Assembly (NCBI GenBank): GCA_903813345.2
Contig: CAIIXF020000004.1
Span: forward strand, 8,513,525-8,577,524
Source of the DNA: Owenia fusiformis
Lineage: Eukaryota; Annelida; Polychaeta; Sabellida; Oweniidae
Direction: 5' to 3'
Length of the DNA stretch: 64,000 nt
The notes beneath the pieces are model-generated. The model saw only the letters and a program-made list of their open reading frames with translations, was not told where the DNA came from and did not search any database. Positions 49,001-58,303 of this stretch are shown here, piece by piece. Numbering within the stretch: the first letter of the stretch is position 1; each line of letters begins with the position of its first letter. Both the position numbers and the translations under genes were made by a program.

Positions 49001-52000
49001 CTGGTAAGACTTTGAAACCAATTGACTTCGGAGGAGTGAATGTTACCATAAAATTCATTGGGTCTGAGTTTGCATCAAATCTTGCACTAAACAATAAAGT
49101 GATTCCCTTGGACACTGAAGGTAATAGTGCAATGACATTAGAATCACTATTATAGTCGACAATAAGAAGGGGGATCTCTTTAGTAGCTCCAATAACAGCC
49201 ACTTCTGGAAATGCTAGGGTACCTATCAGAGGAACACTAGAAATATCATAGTTTGCAAGATGTTGAATAATTGAGGCAAATGTAAGGTCTTTCAATAGAG
49301 CAGCCAATGAAAATCCATTATTGAATTCACTGCCTTCCCTTAATCTATTGAAATTTAGCATGATATTTGTGCTACCTAGTCCGGATACTGTTGATGTGAA
49401 AGAAAATTGTACACCCATGCCGAAATCTGTGAATTTTGCTACAAGGCTCATATCACTGATTGATATATCATTAAACTTAAGTTGATTGAAAAGAGAGGAT
49501 GCACTGGTGGAATCCCCGGGTATCACTGCATTTGAGACGGTTCCCAACAACGTAGCAAGAGACACATCAGATGAAACAGGACGTGCAACAACGTCATATT
49601 CGCCATTATCATAACCTGCTTGTATAACAAAAGAAACCCCACCTAAATCCCATGTAGCACTGAACGAAACTCTTAAGGATTTAGTTGGTAGTATAATTGA
49701 CAAGTCGATCTCTATATTTGTAACACTTAGTACAGAGGGGATAATTGTTATTTCCCTATCAGCAAATAAGGATACAGATAACGACCCAGTTTCGTCACAG
49801 ACATTAATATCAAAATATTTTACAATCAAAGCAGACATATCAATGGGATTTTCCCCAACAGAGCCAATTTGAAGAGCTTCTGCAATACCATTTATAGTAT
49901 TCAAAACTTTTTCAATTATGACGTCAACAGTGAGACAAGTGTCAGGGTTAGGGGTGATGGAAATGACACAGCCATCGGACGCCAACGTAACGCTACAGCC
50001 ATCCTTCACTTTTAGTGCTTTGGTGAACTCAAATGATTTAAACTTAAAAAGTCCATCAAGCGAGGGCAAAGTGTCTGCAAAGAGAAAGAGAAAAAACTGC
50101 TATGTAGTGAATACATAGTTGCAACATTTATAAAACATACAGGGTGGCCCAAAAAATGGGACACTCGTATTTCAAAGATTAATATTGATTTTCTTGACGG
50201 AAACATATTTTCATCAAGAAAATCAATATTCGTTTTTGAAATTCGAGTGTCACATTTTTTTGGACCACCCTGTACATTGATATTCTAGTATCAAGGCCTA
50301 CTTATACCGGGGAGCTATTGATTTGAGAAAATGAATCTGTCATACCATGATACCTCGATGTCGGACCCAAGCTACGTCAATGGTACAGTTTATATTAAAG
50401 CCAGAATAAGAAAAACTCTTTCAACATTTTAAGTACAATAATCTTCTTTACCTCGCTACATGTATCTATGTCTTTATCATACCTACCTGGAAGAGCAATT
50501 TCTGTTGTAGGTTGAGGCGTTGTATCTCCATCTGGATTTGGCGTTGTATCACCATCTGGATTGGGTGTTGTATCGCCATCTGGATTTGGCGTGGTATCAC
50601 CATTTGGATTTGGGTTTGTACTGTCATCTGGATTTTGCGTGGTGTTGCCATCTGGATTTTGCGTTGTATCGCCATCTTGATTTGGTGTGGTATCGCTATT
50701 TGGATTTGGCGTGGTTTCGCTATCTTGATTTGGTGTGGTATCGCCATCTTGATTTGGTGTGGTATCGCTATTTGGATTTGGGGTTGTACTGTCATCTGGA
50801 TTTGGCGTTGTATCACCATTTTGATTTGGCGTTGAATCACCACTGATTGGTGGATTTGGTGTTGAGGATGCTATAATATGACGATATATAGTATATGGTC
50901 CTTTTGAAGGTGTGCTTAATTATGTTATTGAAGGCGTATTAATATCGTTCATTAAGTTTTATGAAGTGGTAGTCTATTTTATTTTTAGTCCATCAAATTT
51001 CTGAATATTTGATAACCTGAATTGAATGATAAACCTTTTGATTCATATGCCATGGTTAAGTTCGAAGGGAGTGTTCCTTGCATGTTTATATATTTATAAA
51101 TCTTTTCAAAAATTTACCAACAGACACAAAATTAACATATCATATAATTTTGTACCTCCACTTTTCTCATTGAAAATGGTTAACTTCTCGATTTTCCTCT
51201 CTAATTTTGCCATCGCTTGTTTACGTTGTTTTTTGTTTGGACTCAAAAGTTTAGAAACTGTATCTTTTGCTTCCTTAGCTAAATCTCCCATTGCTCTCAG
51301 GTCTTTTTTAACTTCAGGTGAAGCACTCTTCTTTTTGGCTTCCTCTTTTGTTGCAAGCTTCAACAAAAACGTTTAACTTGTATATAGCAAAGATTTAGTT
51401 ATATTTTGACAATACTTTCATTCTCTCAATTTGCTTTTTCAAAGAGTTTAAAAATGGATTATTAATGATTAAGACAACAATTAACTTCAAATACAAACAA
51501 CTGAGGTAAACATCTTTAAATATAGCATCTAATTTCCTGGTGAAAATAAAATAATTTAATATATACTTTATGGTTATGTGTTTACTATTTATACTTATTA
51601 CAGACAGATACTTGTACCAAATGAATAGGACGGGTCTCTTGAACTCTAGAACTTAAAATTGGGATGTGAGTTTTTAAATTTATAATGCTATAAACTAAAT
51701 GTTGATGTTTGAATAGAAAAATAGTGATTTTGGATATTATTTTCATAATATAGATACGTTAAGTATGTTATGGTGATTTTACAAACCTTTAAGTAATAGC
51801 CGAGAAGGGATGCTACGGGTTCCCATAATTCAACTTTTGCTAAATTATTTTCCTTGTTATATTTCTTTATTCGTTCTAAGTCCGGCATCAGCGATTTCGA
51901 AGTGATTTCTGCCAATCTTTCTAAATTCACATCAGGGCGGTTCAGCAACCACTCTCCTAAAGTATTTTAAAGATAATGTGTAGTAATGTTTGCACTGAGG

Positions 52001-54559
52001 AACACTAACGTTAAAAAAGTGTCGTACTTATTAGAATGCAATCATGATAAGATGACACCTGACAGAACATTTTGAAATAATTCCTCAAGTTTGACATTGA
52101 ACAACGTTTATTCTTCGTTTCTATACATTACCTTTATTGGACAATTTGTCTAAATAGACACCTAGTAGAATGCTGTCTTAGATATTTTTCAGTAAATATA
52201 TATCATAGTATAATTTAATTTCTTACTTTCTAAGGCATCAGCAAAATACGGTAGTTCACTCAAAGTATTCCAGCCGTCCTGAATATCTCTGATTACAGAG
52301 TCAGCGTCTTCCGATTTGACATCTTCAGTCGCTTTCAAACGTTCCAAGTTGGTAACAATGTCCGTTGAAAGATCATAAACCTCAGCCAATGCACCTTCCT
52401 CCAAGTTGTCTTGCATGAAGGCATTTGCTTTATCCTTTTGTGAATATATTGTTTATGCATATAATACAAATAAATTAATTGATGTACTTGCACGTTTATC
52501 TTTCGCAATTTATATTCATTAATCTTATTTTTGTAAAATGATATAGTTTTTATCTGTGGCAGTGGTAAGTAAGTCATTAGCCCTATTTACACTACACGCG
52601 ACATTCCAAGACGTCTTGGCTTAAACGTTTTAGAAAAATTATGTTGAGTTTACACCACCATTTTCAAGACGTCTTTCGAAATATGATTAAGTTTACACCT
52701 TTTTTCTAAAACGTCTTAGAGATATGTACTAGGTATACATGTAAAATAAAAAAGCAGTTCATTACTGGTTGAAGGACGGTTCCGTCAATAGAGCTATTCC
52801 CTTCCCGCTTCTATACTTTGTGCTAAAGAATGCATTGCTTTCACAAAAGTATGTCCTAAAGAGAGCATTGTCAAAAGCATGAAAGAGAGCAAGAAGATTT
52901 TGTGCATATATTAGGATTATGAAAGATCGTCAGGCAAATTAGTTCTTCTCGATATTTTTGGGATAATATTGGGAACAAGGGATAAGACAAAAGAAAGGAA
53001 TATGCGACACATGTAAACAGAAAATCTTTCGTTCTGCGCAACGCAAAAACCGGGCTAAGAGCTCTTAGCTAAAAGCGATGGGTTTTACATTCGCTTGTAA
53101 AACGTTTTGACGCTAAGCCGTCTTGGCTATGACTTTAACACTAAAACGTTTTACCCAAAACGTCTTAGGGCTCTAGTGTAAATCCAACAAATGTACTGCG
53201 AGCGCAGTTCTTAATTATATCTTAAATCATCATCATCAGGACTCTGTAATAGAAGATGAAACACACTTTTTATTCAAATGTAAACAATTGGAGTATGTCA
53301 GAAACTCCCATGTTGAAAAACTTGAAAACCTGTGTAGTAATTTTAAAAACATGAATGACCATCAAACTACTATTGACGAGTGAGGGGATCATATTAAAAG
53401 AATCTGCTGACATGATAAATTATCTAATGATTGGTAGAGACAGGATTCTTATATCAAAGTAACATTTTATATGTCATTTGAAAATGTATAAATCCTATTT
53501 TCTTTACTTTATTGCTATATATTGAAAATTGTATATCGGATGTACGTTTGGCCCTAAAAGGGCACCAGTACTAATAAATCATACAATATGGTCACTTACC
53601 TTAATATATCGGATAAGAGGTCTCGTAATATCATTTTGAAGAATGAATTCCTTTTTTATTTTATGCAGTTTCCGTCTAGGAGTTTCAGATATTTTGTGAT
53701 AGAATATATACTCCAGTTGATCGAACTCCGCCTGTAGTTGCGCTACCACTGGTTTTAACTCTGCCAACGCATTTTCTAGAATAGCGAAATTAAATAAGAC
53801 TGAAATAATATGAAATAAGCTTGATCAGTATACAAGTAAGAATAAATGCTTTTAAGTCATTGACTAATTTATTTACTTCTACAAATTTCGATTTGGGTAC
53901 AGTGGAGACATCTATCTGGAACTACTTTCTTTCCAAGTAGGGCCCGGGAAGTAGGGCAACGTTAGTTGAACTATGTTTAAAGCCCCACTCACATATGAAC
54001 CATATGATCCACCAAACGCATTCTTGCAAAGTCAATTCTGGCGATTGGGAACGTAAACTTGCGAACTGAAGCGCATCTTTGTGTATGCTTCCGAAGCTTT
54101 CCGAAGGGGTACTTACATATACAAACACCCCGACGATGTACAACGTACACGTACTAATTGGAACGAATTTTACGCAATTTCTATTCGCAAGACTGCGCTT
54201 AGTGGTTTCGTTCATAAGTGAGAGGGCCTTTATGGATCTGAATAATAATTGTAAATGCACTTTGGCGTTTGTGCTATCCTAAATATTTGAATATTGTTCA
54301 TATCTATGTAATACATTTGAGAACTTTTTGTTCTCTGTAATTCAAAAGGTGTTTTCTTTTGTTTTTGCCTAGATAATAATGTGTAAAGCAAATAAAACAC
54401 AACCAACTTACCAATGTTTGCATGCACGAGACGATGTTGTCCGGCTAACCACGTGATCAGAGTAACGAGAGCAATGAAGCAGCCTATTAAAGGAAAATCC
54501 AGGAATCTCACGGTATCAAATGCTAAGTTTATCATCCTATTTGACTGCTCAATGCGCAT
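43050..54559 (-). CDS. 1795-aa single-pass membrane protein, 13 exons
   Basis: Coding exons (minus strand, in order): 54412-54559, 53600-53775, 52227-52434, 51787-51956, 51156-51357, 50487-50870, 46968-50074, 46323-46518, 45976-46026, 45310-45393, 43899-44047, 43556-43773, 43050-43344. All junctions are GT-AG, the phases agree, and the total of 5388 nt is an exact multiple of three ending in a stop. Residues 1-19 are polar; 20-39 are a hydrophobic anchor (FPLIGCFIALVTLITWLA), suggesting type II topology. Then come a charged helical stalk (about 50-300), an acidic Pro/Asn/Thr repeat linker (302-429), a beta-rich block (430-1465), a helical segment, basic short exons, and a final helical plus beta end. 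RTKR (1567-1570) and RDKR (1582-1585) fit furin sites. I do not recognise the family. The weakest junctions are exon 8's donor (G|GTGGAT) and exon 12's (AC|GTATGT). Confidence 0.8.
45475..45615. repeat. TA-rich tandem repeats in an intron
   Basis: Irregular repeats of ATATCATATCATATTAATTAT. A second, shorter patch lies at about 45882-45930. Both are in introns of the minus-strand gene, on either side of a foldback element. Confidence 0.8.
45623..45755. mobile_element. Palindromic MITE in intron 9
   Basis: Inner arms CCTCAAATTTTATTCTG / CAGAATAAAATTTGAGG around a short loop, and outer arms AAAGACCAAGATTTTAT / ATAAAATCGGAGTCTTT, giving a foldback of about 130 bp. It lies between the exons at 45310 and 45976. 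Confidence 0.7.
46968..50074 (-). CDS. Giant exon: 1035-residue beta-rich block
   Basis: Exon 7 of the membrane-protein gene, 3107 bp, flanked by a TTTGCAG acceptor and a GAT|GTAAGA donor. The translation alternates hydrophobic and polar residues over long stretches. Phrases such as 'SLRVSFSATWDLGGVSFVIQAG', 'LSFQASGTWLIRDYPIELTIS' and 'VRFNGTLQILGFKVHSTMRLD' look like repeated beta modules of roughly 150 residues (impression, not computed). Cysteines are few. The C-terminal ~70 residues switch to a Lys/Ala/Glu-rich helix ('AAFDAAERELNSAKETL') that continues into exon 8 as a coiled coil. The long plus-strand frame at 47794-48717 is its shadow. Confidence 0.85.
50140..50272. mobile_element. 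mariner-type palindromic MITE in intron 6
   Basis: CAGGGTGGCCCAAAAAATGG at the left and its near inverse complement at the right (TTTTTTTGGACCACCCTG), with TA on both sides (50138-50139, 50273-50274). The arms continue inward (GACACTCGTATTTCAAA, AATATTGATTTTCTTGA) almost to the centre, so the whole 133 bp folds back. TA duplication and CAGGGTG ends fit Tc1/mariner. It lies between exons 6 and 7 of the minus-strand gene. Confidence 0.8.
50487..50870 (-). CDS. Exon encoding PNPDGDTT octapeptide repeats
   Basis: Exon 6 of the membrane-protein gene. On the minus strand a 24-bp unit encodes TPNPDGDT with variants (PNQDGDTT, PNPNSDTT, QNPDDSTT), about 14 times. It makes an extended acidic, probably O-glycosylated spacer between the helical stalk and the beta-rich block. 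It is entered from TATAG|CATCC and left at CCAG|GTAGGT. The open frames on other strands or frames here (W-I-W-R, H-L-D-L, Q-I-Q-M repeats) are shadows of the 24-bp repeat. Confidence 0.85.
51358..51786 (-). other. Intron 4 of the membrane-protein gene
   Basis: Intron between the exons at 51787 and 51357, starting GTTTGT and ending TTGAAG. AT-rich and otherwise featureless. Most other introns of the gene are a few hundred bases. The longest non-repeat one is 44048-45309, which holds a run of 12 Gs at 44686-44697 and 'TTGACCTA' repeats near 44580-44600. Confidence 0.5.
52577..53195. mobile_element. Imperfect foldback insertion in intron 2
   Basis: The left end AGCCCTATTTACACTACACG and the right end CTAGTGTAAAT preceded by GTCTTAGGGCT are inverted copies. 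Repeated words AAACGTTTTAG, AAGACGTCTTGG and CTAAAACGTCTTAG occur on both sides in inverse orientation. About 330 bp between the arms is non-repetitive. No coding sequence. Confidence 0.6.
53246..53580 (+). mobile_element. Truncated LINE 3' end in intron 2
   Basis: A 45-codon frame, 53246-53383, reads 'EDETHFLFKC' and 'LEYVRNSHVEKLENL' before a stop. This resembles the C-terminal zinc-knuckle-like end (E-x-H-x-L-x-x-C) of non-LTR retrotransposon ORF2 proteins. About 200 bp of 3' UTR follows with 'GGATGTACGTTTGGCCCTAA' and AATAAA. It lies antisense in intron 2 of the membrane-protein gene and is a dead 5'-truncated copy. Confidence 0.6.
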
Positions 54560-54585
54560 AATGTTACAAACATAAACATATTTTG

Positions 54586-54720
54586 TCTAAAAAGATAATA
54601 AATTACTCAACGCCAGATTTGACAAAGTCTACAATATATTCACAAGGGAACTTTTCTTTAAAAAGCAAGCAATTAAATTATAAATACTAACCTGTCATTT
54701 CGCAGCATCACCGGGACGAA
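54586..54720 (-). promoter_or_regulatory. Probable 5' UTR splice of the membrane-protein gene
   Basis: Upstream of the start codon, CTTTTTAG ends at 54587 (acceptor), and GACAG|GTTAGT at 54692/54691 is a good donor. This implies a non-coding first exon above 54692. Joined, the leader has a short upstream ATG frame of about 14 codons before ATGCGC at 54559. No TATA box stands out. Confidence 0.4.
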
Positions 54721-56700
54721 TGGGATAATCAACAAAATACCACAATTTATTATAAAGATGAACAATACGTGCACGTGATTTCACAGAAATGAATACAAAT
54801 TCATAGATAAGTAATTAAAATAAAGGTGGTCACATTGAAGCGTGCCATTTGTGCTAAATTTTATCGCCTTTTTATCATCAACGCTATTTTTGCCACAAAC
54901 TATTTGATCAGCCTGTTGTCATTTAGAATAAAACATTAAATTGCAGTAAACGTATGTATTTATTCTATTTGTACAACACTGTATCTGAACAAAATTGTTT
55001 GAAAAGCAAAAATAACAATTCCAGAAAACCGTGGATCACATTGAACCAATATTCACATTCGTAATGCCTGGGTCACATTTGCCCCGATTCATCGGCCGGC
55101 GCCCGGCCGATTGAGTATTTTGTTCAAATCTGAATACAATTTAAAACAAAATACTCAATCGGCAGGGGGCCGCCCGATGAATCGGACCAAATGTGACCCA
55201 GGCATTAGCTATAATGCCTGGGTCACATTTGCTCTGATTTTCACTACGACAGCCGGCAGTCGTTAGAAAACGGAACCACAGCATCCTTAACAATTATCAT
55301 GATAAATCGTATGATATTCCGTCGACACAGATTTCTTTACAAAATTCCATTTCAAATACCCCCAATATTACCCCCAAACTACAACATGCCTTTGTCATGT
55401 AAACGTACATACATTTTGGGTTATCCGTTGACCTTATAAGGGACAACTCCAAATAGTATAGTTTCTAAATAGCTAAATAAAGCTCAATAAAGCTGACATA
55501 ATAGATGTCACTTTTGTTCATCTTGGGCCAACCTTCCATTGAGTTCTATGCTAAAAGCTTGCAATAGTCACTTAATTTCATGATTTATCAAAGAGTGTTA
55601 GTTAAATCTGTCTGAAATTTACATGGCGTACTATTAAATGACCCTGTCAATGAACATATTGTGATTAAACATGAAAATGTTGGTTGGCATACGATTAAAC
55701 CATGGTTTTAAAGAATTTTAGCATAACATCAATGGAGATTTGGCCCAAGTTTTTTTAAAATGTCATGGAGAATGATTTAAATGACATAAATGCGTAAATT
55801 AAAGCTATTATTGTAGAAAACATATCACTGAATTCAAATATGCTATCAAAAAGAAAGAAAAGTAAGTCATTGGAAGTAAAATGTGCAAATCTCTTAACAT
55901 CTCATGAAAAAACGAGAATTAGCGAGATTTCAAAATCATTTAGAAACTCCTCTATTGGAGAGCTCTACCCGGAGAAATGACAATTGTGGATTCCATGTGG
56001 ATTTAGGGACATGGATTAGATTAAATTGAAACTGCGATACACACTAGGCAGGTACAGTAGGTAGATTTAGTATGTTTGGTAAACAATGCTACATGTATGT
56101 ATGATACAAATGCAGGCAAGAACAAAGACCAGTATGTGATATCTTTCCATTTAACAAGGATCGTTAAATAATTGTGGTGACATTTAAACTGGTTCAACCG
56201 GATTTATTGTTGAATTTTGTACCAAACACCTGTATTAATGTAATTAAAGTAAGGTCGAGAGAATGCAGAATTTTTTTACTAATACTTTGATCACTTTTCT
56301 AAGAATTTAAGCAAATGGATGAAAGAGCAATGTTTGTTGGACAAGAGGAATATGTTTCCCATGAGGCAATGATCAGTCAACCAATCAAAATGAATCATCA
56401 TCTCGCTGGTTTAATTTATCTTGGGATTAATAAATTAATTTAGAATAAAATTCACATAAACACCCTTGAAAAAAATGTTGATATATTAATAATTTAAAAT
56501 ATTTAAATTTACGAATTATTTTGATTTATTTAATTTTGCTGTGTATATTCAAACTGATAGCATGTTACTAAATATGTTATTTTATGGTTTCTAATTATGC
56601 ATTTATAAACAGAATAGGTGTTATTTTGTAGTATAAAATTTCACTCTTGTTTTCTAAGGTTTTATGTATTGCAATGTGCATTGTGTTGTTCATTGCCATT
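54720..56700. other. Region between two divergent genes
   Basis: Holds the inverted-repeat element at 55062-55207 and a solo end at 55212. Otherwise AT-rich with no supported gene. It should contain the promoters of both divergent genes. Confidence 0.45.
55062..55207. mobile_element. Palindromic MITE, ATGCCTGGGTCACATTTG ends
   Basis: TAATGCCTGGGTCACATTTG at the left and its inverse complement at the right, with arms of about 65 bp that stay matched through GATTCATCGG and GCCGATTGAGTATTTTGTT. Its GC-rich core (CCGGCGCCCGGCCG) stands out in AT-rich surroundings. A second identical left end starts at 55212 without a partner nearby, so two insertions are stacked. Confidence 0.8.
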
Positions 56701-56701
56701 G

Positions 56702-56763
56702 TATATATAGTTCGCCGGAGTTCATTTTACTCTCGTGTCATTTCGAATGAGCATTAATATTCA
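56702..56763 (+). promoter_or_regulatory. TATA box and non-coding first exon (proposed)
   Basis: TATATATA at 56702-56709 is followed about 30 bases later by possible start sites, and ATTCA|GTGAGT at 56763/56764 is a good donor. It could splice to the acceptor CTTTATAG at 57556, 23 bases before the ATG of the nuclease gene. This would give a short leader exon. The mariner-type MITE at 57104-57264 would then lie in the first intron. Inference from motif spacing only. Confidence 0.4.
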
Positions 56764-57103
56764 GTGAGTACGAACTATTTTTAATTTTAACATCAAATTT
56801 CTTATATATTTTATGCTTGGTGTAATGACATTTTATTTTTCATTAATTTCTTTCTGTTTCTGTTCGTAATTGGCACTTTTGTATTCGATGACATTTTGGA
56901 CTTCAAAACGTCGTTTTCAAGTACTCTACGAATATTATTTTCACAGTAAAGTTATCAGATTAGCATATTAAACATTTTTTTATTTAAATTCCAAAGCAAA
57001 AAATAAAGAGGAGACAGGGATAATTCCTTGAAAATAATCAATTATAATTTTACATTTTTATCTTTACATTTTTATCTCAAACATATTTTTCTACAAGTAC
57101 AAT

Positions 57104-57264
57104 ACAGGGTGGGTCAACAATTGGAAATTTTTTATATTTATTCGATTGTCTTTATTTTTGCAGTTTAATCCACAAACATTCAGATAATGGTAGAATGATT
57201 ATTTGTGAAAATGTTAAAGAAAATTGAATAAATAAATGTTCCAATTTTTATTGGCCCACCCTGT
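57104..57264. mobile_element. mariner-type MITE upstream of the nuclease gene
   Basis: ACAGGGTGGGTCAACAATTGG at the left; CCAATTTTTATTGGCCCACCCTGT at the right, with imperfect arms continuing inward (AATAAATAAATG / TTTATTCG). TA precedes the left end; the right flank is TTA. It resembles the element at 50140 in its CAGGGTGG end but the interior differs. Confidence 0.65.
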
Positions 57265-57579
57265 TATGTATATTTAAAAAAATGCTGATTGGGAACGTAT
57301 AATTTTGAGAGAAAACCAAAAGAAAACAGTTTACTTAGAAATACCAAGTATTCCGCACAGTTTATTTTCAACTTGTAAGCTATTAGATAGATACCAGATC
57401 TGATAAAATGTATCACCCCACCCATACGATGGGTGAAATGATCATTCTTGTCAGGGATTTCGTGCAGTGTCATTTTTAATATCGCATTGCATCAATAATG
57501 GTGTCCAACACAATTACCACAGAACCATTTAGTTTGTTCACCATATTGCTTTATAGCTAATTCGTGAAAGTGTATAAAA

Positions 57580-58303
57580 ATGGCTATTTGGGAAGTACTT
57601 CTTGGTTCCTTTATATTTGCGACATACTTGGCCGATACTGTTGCAGTTCCAACAGTTTTGCCCGTCAATTCTTATCGAGATAGTCGTGATACAGCACCAG
57701 TTAATTGCTACGGAACTCTCTTGGCCGAAACAGCCCTTCTAGTACCTGCATCCTGCGTATACGACCGTAAAAACAGAAAGCCACATCGTACTATCAAAGT
57801 CAACAATGTGGCCATCGGCAATACGAAGTCAGTTGTACATGTCTCTTCAACGTGGTTGAAAAAGGGGCATCCTTCCTACAACATCGCCCTGGTTATTATC
57901 CCCACCCAGCAGTCAACTCCTACTACAAAGCTCACATGGAGCCCATATTCCATTGAACAAATCGAGGTGAAGCTGAAATCGTCAACGAAAGCATACGCGG
58001 GCTGTGCAAGTTTAAAGAAGCTAGGACCTGCCTTGGATGAAATGGGAGATCGTATGATTCCTTTTAAATGTACCAATCTGGCCACACCAGAAAAACAAGG
58101 AGCCCCGGTATTCCAGACAAATAATGGGATCGATGAGGTTTTTGGGCTGTATAACGGAGCATGCACCATAGGCTGGGGTCTTAAGAGTAAAAAGGGACAC
58201 TGCGGCGTAAGACTTACGAAGACAACATTTGATGAAATTTGCGCTGTGGCCATAGCTAAAAGTCTAACCGTCAAAGGCTGTAAAGATATGTTATTAACAA
58301 AAG
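57580..58303 (+). CDS. Exon 1: signal peptide and inactive trypsin fold
   Basis: Residue correspondences to chymotrypsin-type proteases: C43-Y-G-T-L-L ... L-V-P-A-S58-C59-V aligns with CGGTLI...LTAAHC, so the catalytic His is Ser58. Y-N101-I-A-L-V aligns with the D-I-A-L-V segment, so Asp is Asn101. E-K-Q173-G-A-P aligns with GDSGGP, so Ser is Gln173. All three catalytic residues are lost while the frame is intact, meaning a maintained pseudoprotease rather than a pseudogene. No intron interrupts it, unlike most animal trypsin genes. Confidence 0.75.

Noticed and set aside
50512-50846. Plus-strand repeats of W-I-W and H-L-D-L
   Set aside because: Shadows of the minus-strand exon encoding PNPDGDTT repeats; the coding frame is the one whose splice phases fit exons 5 and 7.
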